Assembly (NCBI RefSeq): GCF_014217625.1
Contig: NZ_CP043641.1
Span: 3,720,001 to 3,784,000, forward strand
Source of the DNA: Leifsonia shinshuensis
Lineage (GTDB): Bacteria; Actinomycetota; Actinomycetes; Actinomycetales; Microbacteriaceae
Length of the DNA: 64,000 bases
Direction: 5' to 3'
Shown: in pieces, positions 9,058-17,770 of the stretch
Layout: every line of letters starts with the position of its first letter
How positions within the stretch are numbered: position 1 is the stretch's first letter
Made by a program: the position numbers and the translations under genes
Notes under the pieces: model-generated
Told to the model about the DNA's origin: nothing
The model's input: only the letters and a program-made list of their open reading frames with translations
The model's database searches: none

Positions 9058-10551
9058 CTACATCGCCACCCCTGCTGCGCTGAGTCCGAAGCTGAACTCG
9101 TTGAAGGCGAAGTCGGTCAATACGTCGCCATTGAACACGTCGTGCAAGAGGACCAGGTTGTGCAGGGATGGCGTGCGGGCGAAGCAGCGCACGATCCGGC
9201 CTTCCTGCAGTTCGGTGACGTAGACGATCTCGCCGTGCGGGCCTTCGGACCAGCCGACCGCCGTCCCCGTGGCGGCGGGGACGTGCGCCCGGGAGCTCTC
9301 GCCGGCGACCTCCCGCAGCGCCGAGCAGGCACGCTCTACGAGGACGACCGCAGTCTCGATCTCAGACCAGCGGACTCGTGTTCGGGCGAGGACATCGGCG
9401 GTCTTCTCGACGGCGGGCTCCAGCCCCTCCACGAGAAGGCCGTAGGCATCGGTGGGCCTGCTCCACCGGTTGTCGTCGATGACTCCGCTTCCTCTGCCGA
9501 CCGGGCCGAGCGCGCCCCACTCGCGCGCATGTGCCGGGTCCAGTCGGCCGGTTCCGCGGAGCCTGTCGAGGAAAGACGGTGTCTTCATAGCGAGCGCCGC
9601 ATCCGGCCGGATGCGCTCCCTCAGCACACGCACCGCGTCCAGGATCTCGTCCGGGCTGAGTGCGAGCGGGCGCGCGATTCCACCGGGGACCACGAAGGAG
9701 CGTCCGAACCGGCTGCCGGTCAGTGCGCTCATCAACCGCAAGGTGGATTCCTTGTGCCAGGCGAACCGTGTGTTCGCGACCGCGAGCCCGGCCGCTTCGG
9801 CGAGCTTCATGGCCACGTCGAGGTGGTTGGCGATCCGTTCGACCTCGGCGACGACGACCCGCGAGAGCTGTGCCCGCAGCGGAGGGATCGTGCCGGTGAG
9901 CGCCTCGACTGAATGCACGTACGCCGACGCATGGGTGGCCGAGGCGATTCCTTCGACGCGTTCGGCGACGAGGACGCCGTCGTCGATGCTGCGACCCTCG
10001 AACGCCTTCGCGATGCCGCGGTGCTTGTAGTGCGGCCGGATGTTCAACCGCGGGATGTCCTCTCCGGGCGTCTCGACGAGGTACTCGATCGACTCGGCGA
10101 CACCCGAGCGGACCGGGCCGTAGGCGATCGTGAACAACCCGCGACCCTCCACCTCGACTGGGCCCGGCGGTGTAGCGGTGCGAACGGCGGATTCCTCCAG
10201 GTGCGCACCGTTCTGTCCCGGCCGTGGCCGCAGAGAGCCCTCCGCGATCGGCAACAACAGTGGGTCGAGCCGGGGGTGCCCGACCGGAACGACCCCGGAC
10301 AGATCTGCCGCGGCGCGCTCGTACCAGAACGCGCTCGGCACCACCGGGGTCAGCGCGGGATAGCGCAGACCGTCACCCTCGTCGACCACGTCGATCGAGC
10401 GGAGCTCGAACCCGCCGTCCACCGCCAGCAGCACGGTCAACCGGCAGCCGCCGGCGGTCGCGGTGCCGAACAGGCCGGCGAAGCGTGCGCCATCCTCGAT
10501 GCTGTCGCGGATCGCGTCCCGCCACTGCTCTGCCAGCCGGACGTCGCTCAT
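9058..10551 (-). CDS. HycE/NuoCD-like large subunit without NiFe ligands
   Basis: The 497-residue protein combines a NuoC-like N-terminal part (to about residue 150) with a NuoD/hydrogenase-large-subunit part. Family landmarks are NIRPHYKHRGIAKAFEG, EVERIANHLD and GGIARPL. In true group 4 hydrogenases two CxxC motifs bind Ni and Fe. Here the N-terminal one reads RVEGIASATH instead of RVCGICxxxH. The C terminus ends FSFGLSAAGVAM with no cysteine. This matches the energy-converting hydrogenase-related (Ehr) type described as intermediates between complex I and hydrogenases. I start at the ATG at 10551, which overlaps the previous stop by four bases. Confidence 0.88.
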   Translation of the reverse strand: MSDVRLAEQWRDAIRDSIEDGARFAGLFGTATAGGCRLTVLLAVDGGFELRSIDVVDEGDGLRYPALTPVVPSAFWYERAAADLSGVVPVGHPRLDPLLLPIAEGSLRPRPGQNGAHLEESAVRTATPPGPVEVEGRGLFTIAYGPVRSGVAESIEYLVETPGEDIPRLNIRPHYKHRGIAKAFEGRSIDDGVLVAERVEGIASATHASAYVHSVEALTGTIPPLRAQLSRVVVAEVERIANHLDVAMKLAEAAGLAVANTRFAWHKESTLRLMSALTGSRFGRSFVVPGGIARPLALSPDEILDAVRVLRERIRPDAALAMKTPSFLDRLRGTGRLDPAHAREWGALGPVGRGSGVIDDNRWSRPTDAYGLLVEGLEPAVEKTADVLARTRVRWSEIETAVVLVERACSALREVAGESSRAHVPAATGTAVGWSEGPHGEIVYVTELQEGRIVRCFARTPSLHNLVLLHDVFNGDVLTDFAFNEFSFGLSAAGVAM

Positions 10552-12044
10552 CGCCCCGCCCCCAACTGCTGCGCTCCCGCGTTCAACAGCGCCGACAATG
10601 CGTCCGGAGGGTGCACGCCGAGCCAGAGCAGCGCCACCATCGCCAGGACGACGGGGATCACCATCCACATACTCGGCTCGCCGCGAGTGGGAAGCGGCTC
10701 GCCGTCGCGAGCGGGTCGGAACAGCATCCGCGTCACCGCCATGGAGAGCCCGAAGAACGCGAACGTGACCAGCAGCACCAGCGCCGCCGCGCCCGCGGTT
10801 TTCGCGCCCTGGAGGCCCCCGATGACGATCTGGAACTCGCTGCGGAAGATGCTGAACGGCGGGAGCGCGCAGAGCGCGAAGATCGCCAGCAGGAACAGCG
10901 GCGCCGACCAGGGCAGCACCCCGAGGCCGTCCCGGATACGGCGCAGCTCTTTGGTCCGGTACGTGTGGACGAACACCCCGGCGCCCATGAACGCCGCGCC
11001 CTTGCCGAGCGCGTGACCCAGGACATGCAGTAGCACCCCGGCGAAGGCGAGGGGGGTGCCGAAGCTGACGCCGATCGCGAGGATACCCATGTGCTCGATG
11101 CTGGAGTACGCGAGCATCCGTTTGAGGTTCTTCTGGTCGAACAGGTACAGCGCGGCCAGCAGCAGCGAGAGCACGCCGAAGATCAGCAGCATGGTCTGCG
11201 GGAACGTCGGCCCGAGCGCGGCGACGGCGACCTGGAAGTAGCGCACGATCGCGTAGAAGCTGGTCGCCAGGAGTGCTCCGGAGAGCAGCGCGGACACCGG
11301 GGTCGGCGCCTCCGAGTGCGCGTCGGGCAGCCAGGTGTGCACCGGGAAGAGGCCCACTTTGGTGCCGTACCCGACAACCGCGAGGGCGAACGCGAATTGC
11401 ACCGGCGTCGAGGGAAGGTGCTTCGCCGCGTCCAGGAGCGGTGCGAAGGCGAGATCGTAGGAGGAGCCGAGGGCGGTGGCGCCGGCGTAGTAGAGCATGA
11501 TCGTGGCCAGCAGTGCGATGCCGAGCCCGGAGGATGCGATGAGGACGTACTTCCACGCGGCTTCTGCCGCCTCGTCGGTGTTGTCGAGCGCGACAAGCAG
11601 AGCCGAGACGACCGTCGTGATCTCCACGGCGATCCAGAGCAGCGCGAGGCCGTTGACGAGAGGTGCGCAGATCATCGACCAGGCGAAGATGTTGAAGCCC
11701 GCGTAGAACCGGGCCGAGTAGCGCCGGAAGCTGCGGTCGACGCCGACGCTGGAGGAGGCGGCGGCGCGGGCTCGGTCGCCGAAGTAGCCGACGGCGTAGA
11801 TGCTGGTCAGCGCGAATAGCGAGGTGGTGGCCAGGAGGAACACACAGCCGACCGCGTCCAGGCGCAGATACCCAGTGACCTCCACCGTCCCGGTCGTCGC
11901 CGCAGGGACCAATGCGATCGAGAGCGCCACGCAGACGACGGCGACCGCCACCGTCAGGGCGCGCGCGACGCGATACGACGCCACGAACGAGATGATCGCC
12001 GCACCCAGCGGCATCGTGACGAGGAGGATCAGCAATGTCGACAT
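10548..12044 (-). CDS. HyfF-like proton-conducting membrane subunit
   Basis: This 498-residue protein is a second antiporter-like subunit (NuoM/N, HyfF type) with about 14 helices. Conserved features are LALLWIAVEITTVVSALLVAL with the helix 5 Glu, VGYGTKVGLFPVHTWLPDAH with the central Lys, and HVLGHALGKGAAFMGAG. It starts one base after the HyfE-like stop and its own stop overlaps the large-subunit ATG. Together with the HyfB-like protein it would give the complex two ion-pumping modules. Confidence 0.9.
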   Translation of the reverse strand: MSTLLILLVTMPLGAAIISFVASYRVARALTVAVAVVCVALSIALVPAATTGTVEVTGYLRLDAVGCVFLLATTSLFALTSIYAVGYFGDRARAAASSSVGVDRSFRRYSARFYAGFNIFAWSMICAPLVNGLALLWIAVEITTVVSALLVALDNTDEAAEAAWKYVLIASSGLGIALLATIMLYYAGATALGSSYDLAFAPLLDAAKHLPSTPVQFAFALAVVGYGTKVGLFPVHTWLPDAHSEAPTPVSALLSGALLATSFYAIVRYFQVAVAALGPTFPQTMLLIFGVLSLLLAALYLFDQKNLKRMLAYSSIEHMGILAIGVSFGTPLAFAGVLLHVLGHALGKGAAFMGAGVFVHTYRTKELRRIRDGLGVLPWSAPLFLLAIFALCALPPFSIFRSEFQIVIGGLQGAKTAGAAALVLLVTFAFFGLSMAVTRMLFRPARDGEPLPTRGEPSMWMVIPVVLAMVALLWLGVHPPDALSALLNAGAQQLGAGR

Positions 12045-12045
12045 C

Positions 12046-12738
12046 TCAGCCTCGCAACCGGTCGAGCGGGATGGTGGACAGCGTGTTCGACCGGCCGTGA
12101 TGGATGCGGATGAGCACCCCGAAGACGACGACGGCGACGAGTAGGTCGAACAGAAACGCGACTTCGAGGATGAGCGGCAGTCCGGCCGCGACGACGAGAC
12201 TCGCCATAGAGACCCCGTTCTCGAGGGAGAAGAACCCGATGGCCTGGCTGACCACGTCCCTCCGCAGGATCATCAGCACGAACGAGACCAGTACGACGGC
12301 CATCGACAGGCTCAATGCTGTCGACGGGAGTACCGGTGAGTCGATGTGAAGTGCCCCGACAGCGAAGAACCCGAACGCTGCCACGATGAGCGCGATCACC
12401 ACCTCGCTGGCCACACCGACCGCGCCGCTTCCGGCGATCTCGGTTCCGGAGCGGCGCAGCTGCCGGAGCATCACCAGCGGGACGATCACCACCTTCAGCG
12501 CGAAAGAGATCGCGGCCAACGCGTAGAGTTCGGGGATGCCACGGCCGGCAGCCACCACGAAGGCGAGCACGCTGACGGCGGCCGACTGCATGGCGTATAG
12601 CCCCACCTGGGAGCGCAGCATCGCCGCGCGCAACATCCCGAATTCGAGCAGCAGGACGATCACGGCGACCGTGTTCGCGGTGCCCTCGTATACGCTCGGC
12701 ACGCTCTGCGCCGCAGCCGTCGCGGACAGGGACAGCAT
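12046..12738 (-). CDS. HyfE-like membrane subunit
   Basis: The 230-residue protein has about seven hydrophobic helices and resembles HyfE, which is related to MrpC/NuoK-type subunits. The stretch AIGFFSLENGVSMASLVVAAGLP (as pieces FFSLENG and MASLVVAAG) is the best family landmark, with the buried Glu of the NuoK type. I chose the ATG at 12738, preceded by GGAGGTGG, which overlaps the stop of the HyfC-like gene. The longer reading frame would start inside that gene. Confidence 0.85.
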   Translation of the reverse strand: MLSLSATAAAQSVPSVYEGTANTVAVIVLLLEFGMLRAAMLRSQVGLYAMQSAAVSVLAFVVAAGRGIPELYALAAISFALKVVIVPLVMLRQLRRSGTEIAGSGAVGVASEVVIALIVAAFGFFAVGALHIDSPVLPSTALSLSMAVVLVSFVLMILRRDVVSQAIGFFSLENGVSMASLVVAAGLPLILEVAFLFDLLVAVVVFGVLIRIHHGRSNTLSTIPLDRLRG

Positions 12739-13697
12739 CAGCCACCTCCGAGGTAGAGGGTCAGGATGGCGAGCACCGCGAGCAGGAACGCGGCCGCGAC
12801 GAACTCGGTGATTTTGAACAGCCGGAGCTTGGCGAACGTGTTGTCGATCACCGCGACGACGACACCGAGGGCGGTGGCCTTCACCAGCAGAGCGATGATT
12901 GCGAGCACCACGAGGTCCAGGCGTCCGCTCGGTGCGAGACCCCACGGCGCCACGAAAACGTTGAGCAGGATCGTGTAGAAGATCAGCTGCTTCGCCGCCG
13001 ATCCCCACTTCAGCAAGGCCAGGTAGGGCCCGGAGTGCTCGAACGACCTGGCCTCCTCGATCATGCCGAACTCGATCGTGCCGGTATGGGTCTCAACGGG
13101 GATGCGGGCCGTCTCGAACAGGATCACCATGAACAACGCCGCCGAAGCCAGAAGGTGCGCCGGCCGGATGATCTGCTCCGGCCCGCTGGTGACGGTCGCG
13201 CCGAGCACGTACGGCAGATCGGTCGTGGTGAGGATCGCGACCGTGAATACGACCAGCAGCACGACCGGCTCTGTGATCGCCCCGAAGGTCTTGGCACGGC
13301 TGGCGCCGAGCTGTGCGTACGGGTCGCCAGTGGACGCCGCGGCGACGGCGACGACGAAGCTGGCGAGGGCGAGAATGAAGCCGCCGCCGAGGATGTCGCC
13401 CATATTCCCCAACGGCAGCCCGAAGGTGGTCAGCACGGGGATCAGCAGCGGGACGGTGAGGTAGCAGGCGAACGCGATCACCGGACCGGCGAGGAAGAAC
13501 CAGCCGGCGCCTGCCGGGGCGAGAGCCTCCTTGCCGAACAGCTTCGCGAGGTCGAAGTAGGGCTGCAGGATTCTTGGGCCTCGGCGCCCCTGCATCCGGG
13601 CTTCGATGCTCGCGATGATCCCGCTCACGCCCGGCGCGGCGCCGGCGATCGTGAGGACTTGAAGGAATTGGATGACGGGTGCGGAGAGTTCGATCAC
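12738..13697 (-). CDS. HyfC/NuoH-like membrane subunit
   Basis: The 319-residue protein belongs to the NuoH/HycD/HyfC family, which anchors the peripheral arm to the membrane. Typical segments are RRGPRILQPYFDLAKLFGKE, FETARIPVETHTGTIEFGM and EEARSFEHSGPYLALLKWG. About eight membrane helices are expected. The GTG at 13697 follows GGGAGC; the longer reading frame from 13868 would run through the riboswitch. The GTG overlaps the stop of a 32-codon leader ORF, suggesting translational coupling. It is the first structural gene of the six-gene operon. Confidence 0.88.
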   Translation of the reverse strand: MIELSAPVIQFLQVLTIAGAAPGVSGIIASIEARMQGRRGPRILQPYFDLAKLFGKEALAPAGAGWFFLAGPVIAFACYLTVPLLIPVLTTFGLPLGNMGDILGGGFILALASFVVAVAAASTGDPYAQLGASRAKTFGAITEPVVLLVVFTVAILTTTDLPYVLGATVTSGPEQIIRPAHLLASAALFMVILFETARIPVETHTGTIEFGMIEEARSFEHSGPYLALLKWGSAAKQLIFYTILLNVFVAPWGLAPSGRLDLVVLAIIALLVKATALGVVVAVIDNTFAKLRLFKITEFVAAAFLLAVLAILTLYLGGG

Positions 13698-13792
13698 TGT
13701 GCTCCCGCCGCGGTCGTTGCAGCCACGGTCGGAGGTGGATCGGAGCGAGGGCTCTGCCCGGTGCTCTCGTCCTCGTTCCAATGCGCGTGCAT
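13694..13792 (-). CDS. Small leader ORF coupled to the HyfC-like gene
   Basis: A 32-codon ORF starts at the ATG at 13792 just after the fluoride riboswitch and ends in a TGA that overlaps the GTG of the HyfC-like gene (GTGA). The product begins MHAHWNEDESTGQ and has no known domain. Its start lies just behind the hairpin CCTGT/ACAGG of the riboswitch tail, so the riboswitch would act on this ORF first and on the operon through coupling. It could be a real small subunit or only a leader peptide. Confidence 0.5.
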   Translation of the reverse strand: MHAHWNEDESTGQSPRSDPPPTVAATTAAGAQ

Positions 13793-13813
13793 GCCTGTTC
13801 CCATCTCTGGTCA

Positions 13814-13874
13814 CAGGGGCTATCAGCGCGTAGGCGGTTCGGACGAGGGTCGTCCCGGCGAGCTCCATCGCCGG
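13814..13874 (-). promoter_or_regulatory. Fluoride riboswitch (crcB motif), upstream of hydrogenase-like operon
   Basis: On the reverse strand the sequence reads GGCGATGGAGCTCGCC, an added hairpin GGGACGA/TCGTCC, GAACCGCC, then GCGCTGATAGCCCC. This follows the crcB motif, with GATAGC replacing the usual GATGGC. The tail CCTGT can pair with ACAGG next to the start of the leader ORF. It sits between the second mutS-like gene and the six-gene operon, so the operon has its own fluoride control even if read through from upstream. Confidence 0.75.
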
Positions 13875-13886
13875 ATGCTCAGTGAA

Positions 13887-15422
13887 TCACGGCTCTTCGA
13901 ACGCGGTCAAGGACATCCGTTCGGCGGGTCGCGGATCCTTCTCGTCGCCGAATACGCGTTGGTAGACGTCCCAGCCGAAGCTGGTGGAGAGGGGTTCGCC
14001 TTCGGTCAGGGTGAAGTCGCGGCCGCCGTCCTCTGCGCGATGGGCGCGCAGGAAGAGCGTGTCCTCGCGGTTTTCCTCGCGCAGCCGGTGCGCGAAGTCG
14101 AACAGGTGGGTCACGAAGGCGACGGTCACCGCGCGATCCCGGAACGCGTGGACGACGTGACGAGAGATCTCCGAGCCTTCCCGTTCATTGGTGGAGGCGA
14201 ACGACTCGTTGAAGAGCACCATCGCCCCCGGTGTCACGGCGTCGACGATCCGACTCATCCGGCCGAGCTCCTCATCCAGCTTGCCGCTGACGAGCTGCTT
14301 GTCCTCCTCGCGCTTGAAGTGGGTGAAGATGCCGGTGCGGACACCGGTGCTCAACGCCGTGGCGGGGGCGAAGAGTCCGCACTGGGTGAGCAGCTGGGCC
14401 TGGCCCAGGCTGCGCAGGAACGTGGACTTGCCGCCGCGGTTCGCTCCGGTGATCACGACCAGAGGGGTCGCTGTGGCATCGATCGTGTTGCCGACGGCGG
14501 GCCGGCCGCCGATCAGCACGAGAGCGATGTCGTAGAGCTCGTCTGCCGCGAATCCGGCCGTGTCGGTCAGTGTGGGGATTGTCGTCGGTTCGCCCTGCGC
14601 GGTCAGCGCGTCGTGGAGGTTGATGGCTCCGAGGTAGAACGCGAGCTCGCGTTGCAGCATCGTCAGGAAGCTCTTGATGTGATCGGTCGACTGGATCAGC
14701 GCGTTCGCGACGAGGTCGACTCCGCGGTCCTGGAGCTCGTGGAGCGCGCTGAAGCCGGCCTCGTCCCGGTCCGGGATGGTCATCGTGTGTGCGGGGTGGG
14801 TGAACCCCAGCCGCTGCAGCAGCGGGATACGGCGGCCGGAGGGGCGGCGCAGGGTGATCCTTGTAGGCTTGTTCGCCTCTCCGAGGTGGGCGCTGCTGAG
14901 CACTCCGTGCCGGAATCGCAACTGGGCAAGGTGCTCGTCGATCTCCTCGAAGTACTCGTCCGTCAACTCGGACTGCAGCATCTGGAACAGGGTCGTGAAC
15001 GCCGGCGACCGGAAGGCGGGTGCGTTTTCGTCGGCGAGCAGCCGCAGACTCCGCAGGTAGCGGATGTACACCTCCATCAGCTGGCTGCCGTGATGAACCA
15101 TCCCGGACGGGGAGGACAACCCCCAGCTGTAGATGCGTTTCGCCTCCGCCAGCGCTTGGACCGGCAGCGCGTAGAGCGCGCGGATTGCGTCCGGGTTCGC
15201 GAGTGCGTCGGTGAGGGCCTGCTGGCGGTGACGGATCTGGTCCGCGTCGGTCAACGGCTGGTGGAGGGCCGCGGTCGCGGTCTCGGCGAGGAATGCGTCG
15301 TCGGCTGCCATCGCGCGCACGAGGACGCCGAGTTCGAGGTCGGCGAACCGGTCGTGCTGGTTCTCATCCGGATGATCGATGAGAACGAAGTCGGCGTCGG
15401 TGAAGAGCAGGTGGGCCTTCAT
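13887..15422 (-). CDS. MutS-related ATPase, second of a pair
   Basis: The 511-residue protein has a C-terminal MutS-type ABC ATPase: Walker A TGANRGGKST near residue 335 and Walker B MVLFNESFAST. Upstream is a helical clamp/lever-like region. The N-terminal mismatch-recognition domain of MutS is absent, so classical mismatch repair is unlikely. The gene overlaps its upstream paralogue by four bases. MutS-like genes are among those reported behind fluoride riboswitches, but their role there is not established. The ATPase is presumably cytoplasmic and probably forms a heterodimer with its neighbour. Confidence 0.85.
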   Translation of the reverse strand: MKAHLLFTDADFVLIDHPDENQHDRFADLELGVLVRAMAADDAFLAETATAALHQPLTDADQIRHRQQALTDALANPDAIRALYALPVQALAEAKRIYSWGLSSPSGMVHHGSQLMEVYIRYLRSLRLLADENAPAFRSPAFTTLFQMLQSELTDEYFEEIDEHLAQLRFRHGVLSSAHLGEANKPTRITLRRPSGRRIPLLQRLGFTHPAHTMTIPDRDEAGFSALHELQDRGVDLVANALIQSTDHIKSFLTMLQRELAFYLGAINLHDALTAQGEPTTIPTLTDTAGFAADELYDIALVLIGGRPAVGNTIDATATPLVVITGANRGGKSTFLRSLGQAQLLTQCGLFAPATALSTGVRTGIFTHFKREEDKQLVSGKLDEELGRMSRIVDAVTPGAMVLFNESFASTNEREGSEISRHVVHAFRDRAVTVAFVTHLFDFAHRLREENREDTLFLRAHRAEDGGRDFTLTEGEPLSTSFGWDVYQRVFGDEKDPRPAERMSLTAFEEP

Positions 15423-16978
15423 GATGCGATCCGTTCGGTGATCCGGGCGGTGGACAGTCCGTAGCGGTCAGCGAGGGCGGTCGCGTGTGCCAGGCCGTCG
15501 GCGGGCCGCCGTTCGATGTGGAAGGTGCGCCGGGTCACGTCGTCCGGGTCGACCTCGGCGACCATGCTGACCGTCTCCGGACCGAGGGCGGTCAGCTCGT
15601 CAATGAACGTCACGTAGACGCCCATCGCGCCCTCATCGATCAACGTGCGGAGGATCCTCTCGCCGAGCTCGAGCGCGTCCTGGGCGGTGGTCGAGGTGAA
15701 CGTCTCGTTCATGATCACGATGCTGCGATCGTCAGCCGAGGAGATGATCGCGTGCGCCCGCACCAGGTCGTCCTCGAGTTTGCCGGCCAGGTTGGTGAGA
15801 TCTTCCTGCCGTTCGAAGTGAGTGTAGAGCCGGTCGAACAGCGGGAGGACCGCCCGGCGCGCCGGGACGGGGAGCCCGAGTGCGGCGAGGTAGTGCAGCT
15901 GCCCGAAGGACCGTGCGAACGTGGTCTTGCCGCCCTGGTTGGCGCCGGTGACTACGAGGAACTGCTCCCCGCGCCGGAGCTGGAAATCGTTGGTGACCAG
16001 CGGCGTCGCGTCCGTCTGTCGCTTAAATGCCAGCGCGAGGTCGTAGCCGCCGGTGACGTTGCTTTCGCGTTCGTCGACGACACGGGGCACGCAGACCGGC
16101 AGTCTGTTGCCTGAGGCGTGGGCCAGGTAGTCCTGGTAGGTGAAGTAGAACTGCAGCTCACGGTCGAACCGGGCGAGCGTCGCGGACTGGAACGTCGCGT
16201 GCTCATTGCAGAACTCGGCCAACGCCGCGAATGGCTCCGGGAACACGTCAGCCACCAGGCCCAGGATGCCCGCCTCGACATGGTTCATGTCGACCGTGTC
16301 GATGAACTTCGTCCGGTGCGTTCCGACGTCGGACTGCCGGAACTTCGCGAAGGTCGCAGCGACGTCGGCGCTGAAGTCCGTCTCGCCGCCGTATGGGATC
16401 ACGGTGACGCTGTTGCCGTCGATGAGGAACTCGTACTCGACCTCGTCCAGCTGTTCGGCCACACGTTCGGCGTCCTCCGCCAACCGAGTGAATCCCTCCG
16501 AGGCGACGTAGCGATCCAGATGGTCCTGGAACACCAGCATTCCCGCCGACTCGAGCGGTGCGTCCATGAGCCCGCGGGCGAGGTTGCCGGTTAGGGTCAC
16601 ATAGTGAGTGACGGCGTCCAGGAACACCCGTTGTCGTTGCAGCACGTATCGCAGTTTGTCGACCAGGGCGAGCTGGGTGCGCAGTTCCCGCATGCCCTCG
16701 GCGAAGGCCCGCCCACTCTGCTGCACGCGCTCGTGCGCCAGGTCGGCGAGCACCGCATGACGGAACTCCACCTGCTCCAACGTGGTCAGCGGCGTCCAGT
16801 AGAACGGCCGCAGCTCGTAGTCGTCCGTGCCGACCAAGCGTTCGATCACCAGATCGAGGGCAAGGTCGGGGAAGCAGTCCGGTTGCGTTCTTGCCAACTC
16901 CATGGAGGCGGCGTCGGTGCCGGCTGGGCCGGCGGCCGGAAACAGGATGCTCGTCAGTTGTGCGCGGTTCTCTTCCAC
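15419..16978 (-). CDS. MutS-related ATPase, first of a pair
   Basis: This 519-residue paralogue has Walker A TGANQGGKTT near residue 345 and Walker B SIVIMNETFTSTT. It shares the lever/clamp-like middle part and also lacks a mismatch-binding domain. The GTG start at 16978 follows AGGTAGGAGG. That site is complementary to the tail of the fluoride riboswitch just upstream, so both mutS-like genes should be induced by fluoride. They are only distantly similar to each other outside the ATPase core, which suggests distinct partners rather than a recent duplication. Confidence 0.85.
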   Translation of the reverse strand: MEENRAQLTSILFPAAGPAGTDAASMELARTQPDCFPDLALDLVIERLVGTDDYELRPFYWTPLTTLEQVEFRHAVLADLAHERVQQSGRAFAEGMRELRTQLALVDKLRYVLQRQRVFLDAVTHYVTLTGNLARGLMDAPLESAGMLVFQDHLDRYVASEGFTRLAEDAERVAEQLDEVEYEFLIDGNSVTVIPYGGETDFSADVAATFAKFRQSDVGTHRTKFIDTVDMNHVEAGILGLVADVFPEPFAALAEFCNEHATFQSATLARFDRELQFYFTYQDYLAHASGNRLPVCVPRVVDERESNVTGGYDLALAFKRQTDATPLVTNDFQLRRGEQFLVVTGANQGGKTTFARSFGQLHYLAALGLPVPARRAVLPLFDRLYTHFERQEDLTNLAGKLEDDLVRAHAIISSADDRSIVIMNETFTSTTAQDALELGERILRTLIDEGAMGVYVTFIDELTALGPETVSMVAEVDPDDVTRRTFHIERRPADGLAHATALADRYGLSTARITERIAS

Positions 16979-17018
16979 GTGGTCCTCCTACCTGGACGCG
17001 ATGCAGAGCAAGGGTGTT

Positions 17019-17068
17019 CAGGTAGAAGCCATCAGCGGGGACCCGCGGTTTCGGTGAGCTTCATCACC
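17019..17068 (-). promoter_or_regulatory. Fluoride riboswitch (crcB motif), upstream of mutS pair
   Basis: This is the clearest copy. On the reverse strand it reads GGTGATGAAGCTCACC, GAAACC, a GCGG/CCGC hairpin and TGATGGCTTCTACC. The loop GAAGC pairs exactly with GCTTC to form the pseudoknot. The tail CTACCTG is complementary to CAGGTAGG, which holds the ribosome binding site AGGAGG. Confidence 0.9.
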
Positions 17069-17155
17069 GTTTGGGAGCACAACGATACACCCCCCGGCGG
17101 TGTGGTTGAACTCGTCGCACCTTCTGGCACACTGTGAGGTGACGATGAACTCGTC

Positions 17156-17212
17156 GCGGTGGTGGGGCTCACCGCGAACAACCTCGGCGCCGCCGACAAC
17201 AGTCCCTATCTC
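17156..17212 (+). promoter_or_regulatory. Candidate structured leader RNA (second class), upstream of usp-gpm-crcB
   Basis: A GCGGTG/CACCGC stem encloses the loop GTGGGGCT. It is followed by AACAACC, a TCGGC/GCCGA stem and CAACAGTCCCTATCTC. Loop bases GGGGCT can pair with AGTCCC (pseudoknot). The tail CTATCTC matches GAGATAGG at 17236-17243, which carries the usp ribosome binding site. The layout is that of the fluoride riboswitch with a changed core. Because two crcB genes lie in the operon, fluoride is the first ligand to test. Confidence 0.65.
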
Positions 17213-17251
17213 GCCAGACGCGCGCGCCCGCCGCCGAGATAGGAGACGTCA

Positions 17252-17770
17252 ATGTCCGATCCCCACACCCCGGACCAGAACCGCTCCGTCATCCTCGTAG
17301 GTGTCGAACACGGGTTGGCCGACGCCGTCCTGCTGGAAGCAGCCCATATCGCCCGAGACCTGGACTGCGAACTCATCTGCGCCCACGTCGACCTCGGCCG
17401 ATATACGGTCGACGAGAACCCGGACGGATCGGTGCATTCGCTCCCCTTCGACCCCGACCTCCCGGAACTCGATGAGGACGTATTCGACACCGAACTCGCC
17501 GCACACATCGAGAAGACCCTCGCAAAGACCGGCGTCAACTGGAGCAAGCGCGAACTCGCCGGCGACCCCGCCCATGCGCTCGGACATCTCGCCGAGACGC
17601 TGAACGCCCGCATGATCGTCGTCGGCACCCACGAAGCCGGCCTGCGCTCGGGCCTTCGCGAATTCTTCCGCTCCTCTGTCGCTGTCCACCTCGCGCACCG
17701 ACAGCACCGGCCGGTGCTGGTCGTCCCCCTGTCGCCGGTGACCGACGGCCGGGCGCTGCCGTGGGAGTGA
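17252..17770 (+). CDS. Universal stress protein family
   Basis: The 172-residue cytoplasmic protein has the UspA fold. SVILVGVEHGLADAVLLEAA gives the first strand and helix, MIVVGTHEAG gives the nucleotide-loop strand, and RPVLVVPLSP the last strand. The G-2x-G-9x-G-S/T ATP-binding signature is only partly kept (GTHEAGLRSGLREFFRSSV). It opens the usp-gpm-crcB-crcB operon behind a structured leader. Usp genes are known members of fluoride regulons; the molecular role is unclear. Confidence 0.85.
   Translation: MSDPHTPDQNRSVILVGVEHGLADAVLLEAAHIARDLDCELICAHVDLGRYTVDENPDGSVHSLPFDPDLPELDEDVFDTELAAHIEKTLAKTGVNWSKRELAGDPAHALGHLAETLNARMIVVGTHEAGLRSGLREFFRSSVAVHLAHRQHRPVLVVPLSPVTDGRALPWE

Noticed and set aside
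8026..9912. A 628-codon forward frame opposite the hydrogenase-like genes
   Set aside because: Composition is that of an antisense frame, and the reverse-strand genes have clear families.
13035..15464. An 809-codon forward frame opposite the HyfC- and MutS-like genes
   Set aside because: Same reasoning: antisense shadow without recognisable domains.
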